A stretch of 5,824 nucleotides of DNA from Streptomyces violaceus (GTDB taxonomy: Bacteria; Actinomycetota; Actinomycetes; Streptomycetales; Streptomycetaceae): the NCBI GenBank assembly GCA_000715635.1, contig KL569195.1, positions 131,293 through 137,116 on the forward strand. The letters run 5' to 3'. The notes under the pieces were generated by a model. The model ran no database searches. It saw only the letters and a list, made by a program, of their open reading frames with translations, and was not told the origin of the DNA. The translations under genes and the position numbers were made by a program. Positions 1 to 5,824 of the stretch are shown in pieces (the stretch's first letter is position 1; every line of letters begins with the position of its first letter).

Positions 1-350
1 GGCCCGGCCTGCTGCTGTGCCTGCCGCTCTCCCGGCAGCGGGGAGGCCGTGTGCGAGGTGCCCTGCTCCTGCGCGGCCCCCTTGGGCTGCGGTTGTGGCT
101 GGGCGCCGGATGCGGCCGGGCCCGCTCCAGCGCTGTGCTGCTGGGTCTGCGGACCTCGGGTGTCCGTCACAGTTCCCCCCTGGGATCCATGCGTGTCAGG
201 CGAGGGCGAGTCGTCCTTGGCGGTCGGCTTGACCGCCTTCAGGTTGGTCGTGTGCGGGTCCGCCGCACGCGCGGCGGAGCCACGGCCGCCGTCGTCCGTG
301 TCCGTACCCGTCGGGGTACCGCTCGGTCCGGCGCCCGTGGCTCCGCTCAC
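1..350 (-). CDS. DUF3566-type protein downstream of gyrA, N-terminal part only (3' end beyond window)
   Basis: Reading from a GTG at 350 gives an uninterrupted 116-codon frame that runs off the left edge, starting MSGATGAGPSGTPTG and passing through NLKAVKPTAKDD. The visible part is low-complexity and probably disordered: rich in Gly, Thr, Ala, Gln and Pro, with a QPQPQPK stretch, QTQQH and a Gln cluster near the edge. No membrane segment or catalytic motif is visible. The start is chosen for its GAGGAG ribosome binding site 9 bases upstream; a later in-frame GTG at 170 behind a G-rich stretch is a weaker alternative. It begins 18 bases after the gyrA stop, so it is probably in the same transcript. 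In Streptomyces and mycobacteria the gene right after gyrA encodes a protein with a disordered N-terminus and a C-terminal membrane domain (DUF3566). That domain lies outside the window, so the family call rests on position and N-terminal style. About 17% of third codon positions are A/T, much more than in most of gyrA. Confidence 0.8.
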   Translation of the reverse strand, partial: MSGATGAGPSGTPTGTDTDDGGRGSAARAADPHTTNLKAVKPTAKDDSPSPDTHGSQGGTVTDTRGPQTQQHSAGAGPAASGAQPQPQPKGAAQEQGTSHTASPLPGERQAQQQAG

Positions 351-359
351 GCTGACTCA

Positions 360-365
360 CTCCTC
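360..365 (-). promoter_or_regulatory. Ribosome binding site for the gene downstream of gyrA
   Basis: GAGGAG on the minus strand, 9 bases before the GTG at 350 and just after the gyrA TAG stop (369-371). It supports the GTG at 350 over an out-of-frame GTG at 360, which would overlap the site itself. The 18-base gap leaves no room for a terminator, so the gene probably depends on the gyrA transcript. Confidence 0.7.
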
Positions 366-368
366 GTG

Positions 369-2963
<2,595 letters not shown>

Positions 2964-2975
2964 TGCTGGTGAAGA

Positions 2976-2983
2976 TCCTTCCT
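2976..2983 (-). promoter_or_regulatory. Ribosome binding site of gyrA
   Basis: AGGAAGGA on the minus strand within the 42-base gyrB-gyrA spacer. It sits 12 bases before the ATG at 2963, a rather long spacing. No other in-frame start lies between the site and that ATG. No hairpin of terminator strength is visible in the spacer, which supports gyrB-gyrA co-transcription. Confidence 0.6.
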
Positions 2984-3005
2984 GGTGCGGTCAGCTGAGA
3001 CCGAC

Positions 3006-5321
<2,316 letters not shown>

Positions 5322-5424
5322 TCACGGAGGCACTCAGCGCTTCCGGCCGTCAACCCTTGGCTACTTCGGAGTCAGGTCGCTGTTCGCATCCGTGTGCGGT
5401 GGCAGAAATGGGTGTCCGGAACGG

Positions 5425-5453
5425 CTGGCACCAGGCCTCCCTGGCCCGGCCAG
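5425..5453 (-). terminator. Terminator-like hairpin after dciA
   Basis: Outer arms CTGGC (5425-5429) and GCCAG (5449-5453) enclose inner arms CCAGG (5431-5435) and CCTGG (5440-5444) around a 4-base loop. That gives 10 base pairs, with a small asymmetric internal loop. It starts 12 bases after the dciA stop in the minus direction. An alternative small stem, CTGGC-CCG-GCCAG at 5441-5453, competes with it. No U-run follows, as for many GC-rich actinobacterial terminators. It probably separates the upstream replication genes from gyrB. Confidence 0.4.
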
Positions 5454-5455
5454 AC

Positions 5456-5469
5456 GTGACGTAAGTCAC
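5456..5469. repeat. Short inverted repeat across the dciA stop codon
   Basis: GTGAC-GTAA-GTCAC, with 5-base arms and a 4-base centre. It covers the TGA stop of dciA (5466-5468) and the bases just after it. It could add to the terminator next to it or be a protein site; chance is also plausible. Confidence 0.3.
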
Positions 5470-5824
5470 CTGTAGGTATCGCCAGGTCCACTGCTGCCCG
5501 GGGCACGCAGGGGGCCGTAGCGGCGAGTGGGGGCGCTGGGGCCCAGCACCTTGATCTGCCGCACGGTGCCGTGGCCCAGGTCCTCGTTGAGGCGTGCGAC
5601 CAGGGTCGGGGCGAGCAGCCGCAGGTTCGTCGCCCAGGCCGTCGAGTCACAGCGCACGATCAGGACGTGCTCGTCCTCGTCGTACTTCTCCGGCACACAG
5701 TGGTTGGCCACGTCCTCGCCGACGATCTGCGGCCAACGGCCCATCACACCGCCCACCGCGGCCGGGGCCTCCCAGCCGCGCTCGGTGATCAGCCGGTTGA
5801 TCGCCGAGCCGAGCGCCATCGGAT
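5466..5824 (-). CDS. dciA: DUF721 / DciA-like replication protein, C-terminal part (5' end beyond window)
   Basis: The frame enters from the right edge and ends at TGA 5466-5468, giving 118 visible residues. They contain the DUF721 core: INRLITERGWE, the GRWPQIVGEDVANHC segment, LIVRCDSTAWATNLRLL and LVARLNEDLGHGTVRQIKVL. This KH-like domain is the one in DciA, the factor that interacts with the replicative DnaB helicase in bacteria lacking DnaC or DnaI loaders. The ATG at 5819 is probably internal: the frame continues upstream with a Pro codon to the window edge, and Streptomyces homologues carry an additional charged, Ala/Arg-rich N-terminal region before this domain. The order dciA then gyrB matches the recF-DUF721-gyrB arrangement of actinobacteria. 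The last 15 or so codons (GSSGPGDTYR tail) contain more A/T-ending codons than the domain, consistent with a weakly constrained tail. The gene symbol is by family, not by direct test. Confidence 0.88.
   Translation of the reverse strand, partial: PMALGSAINRLITERGWEAPAAVGGVMGRWPQIVGEDVANHCVPEKYDEDEHVLIVRCDSTAWATNLRLLAPTLVARLNEDLGHGTVRQIKVLGPSAPTRRYGPLRAPGSSGPGDTYR

Noticed and set aside
5466..5819. The ATG at 5819 as the true start of the DUF721 gene
   Set aside because: The frame stays open to the window edge and homologues have an additional N-terminal region, so this Met is most likely internal.

Overview
The window looks like a Streptomyces (or very close actinomycete) chromosomal segment from the conserved dnaA–dnaN–recF–gyrB–gyrA neighbourhood next to the replication origin. 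Three things point there: G/C at nearly every third codon position, GTG starts, and the gene order on the minus strand of a DUF721 (DciA-type) gene, gyrB, gyrA, then a gene of the DUF3566 type. All genes read on the minus strand, so transcription runs from high to low coordinates.

Layout from upstream (right) to downstream (left). 5466-5824 is the 3' part of a DciA-like DUF721 gene, whose start lies beyond the window. 5067-5465 is a gene-free gap of about 400 bases holding a terminator-like hairpin just after dciA, a candidate promoter -10 for gyrB inside a perfect 10-base palindrome, and a strong hairpin in the presumed gyrB leader. 3006-5066 is gyrB (686 aa from a GTG start). After 42 bases comes gyrA (369-2963, 864 aa). 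After 18 more bases comes the start of a Gln/Pro/Ala-rich protein gene (1-350), cut by the window edge.

GyrB and GyrA form the A2B2 DNA gyrase that introduces negative supercoils. Their tight spacing with no terminator between them, and the ribosome binding site just past the gyrA stop, suggest one gyrB-gyrA-DUF3566 transcript. DciA-type proteins act with the replicative helicase, so the cluster is a replication and topology set.

No new system is visible. The strongest unexplained signal is a sharp change in codon use inside gyrA. From about position 1092 down to the left edge, roughly 20% of third codon positions are A/T, against under 2% in the adjacent part of gyrA. Secondary points are a Thr at the aminocoumarin-contact Arg position of GyrB, a second GyrA-box-like motif, and the structured gap upstream of gyrB.
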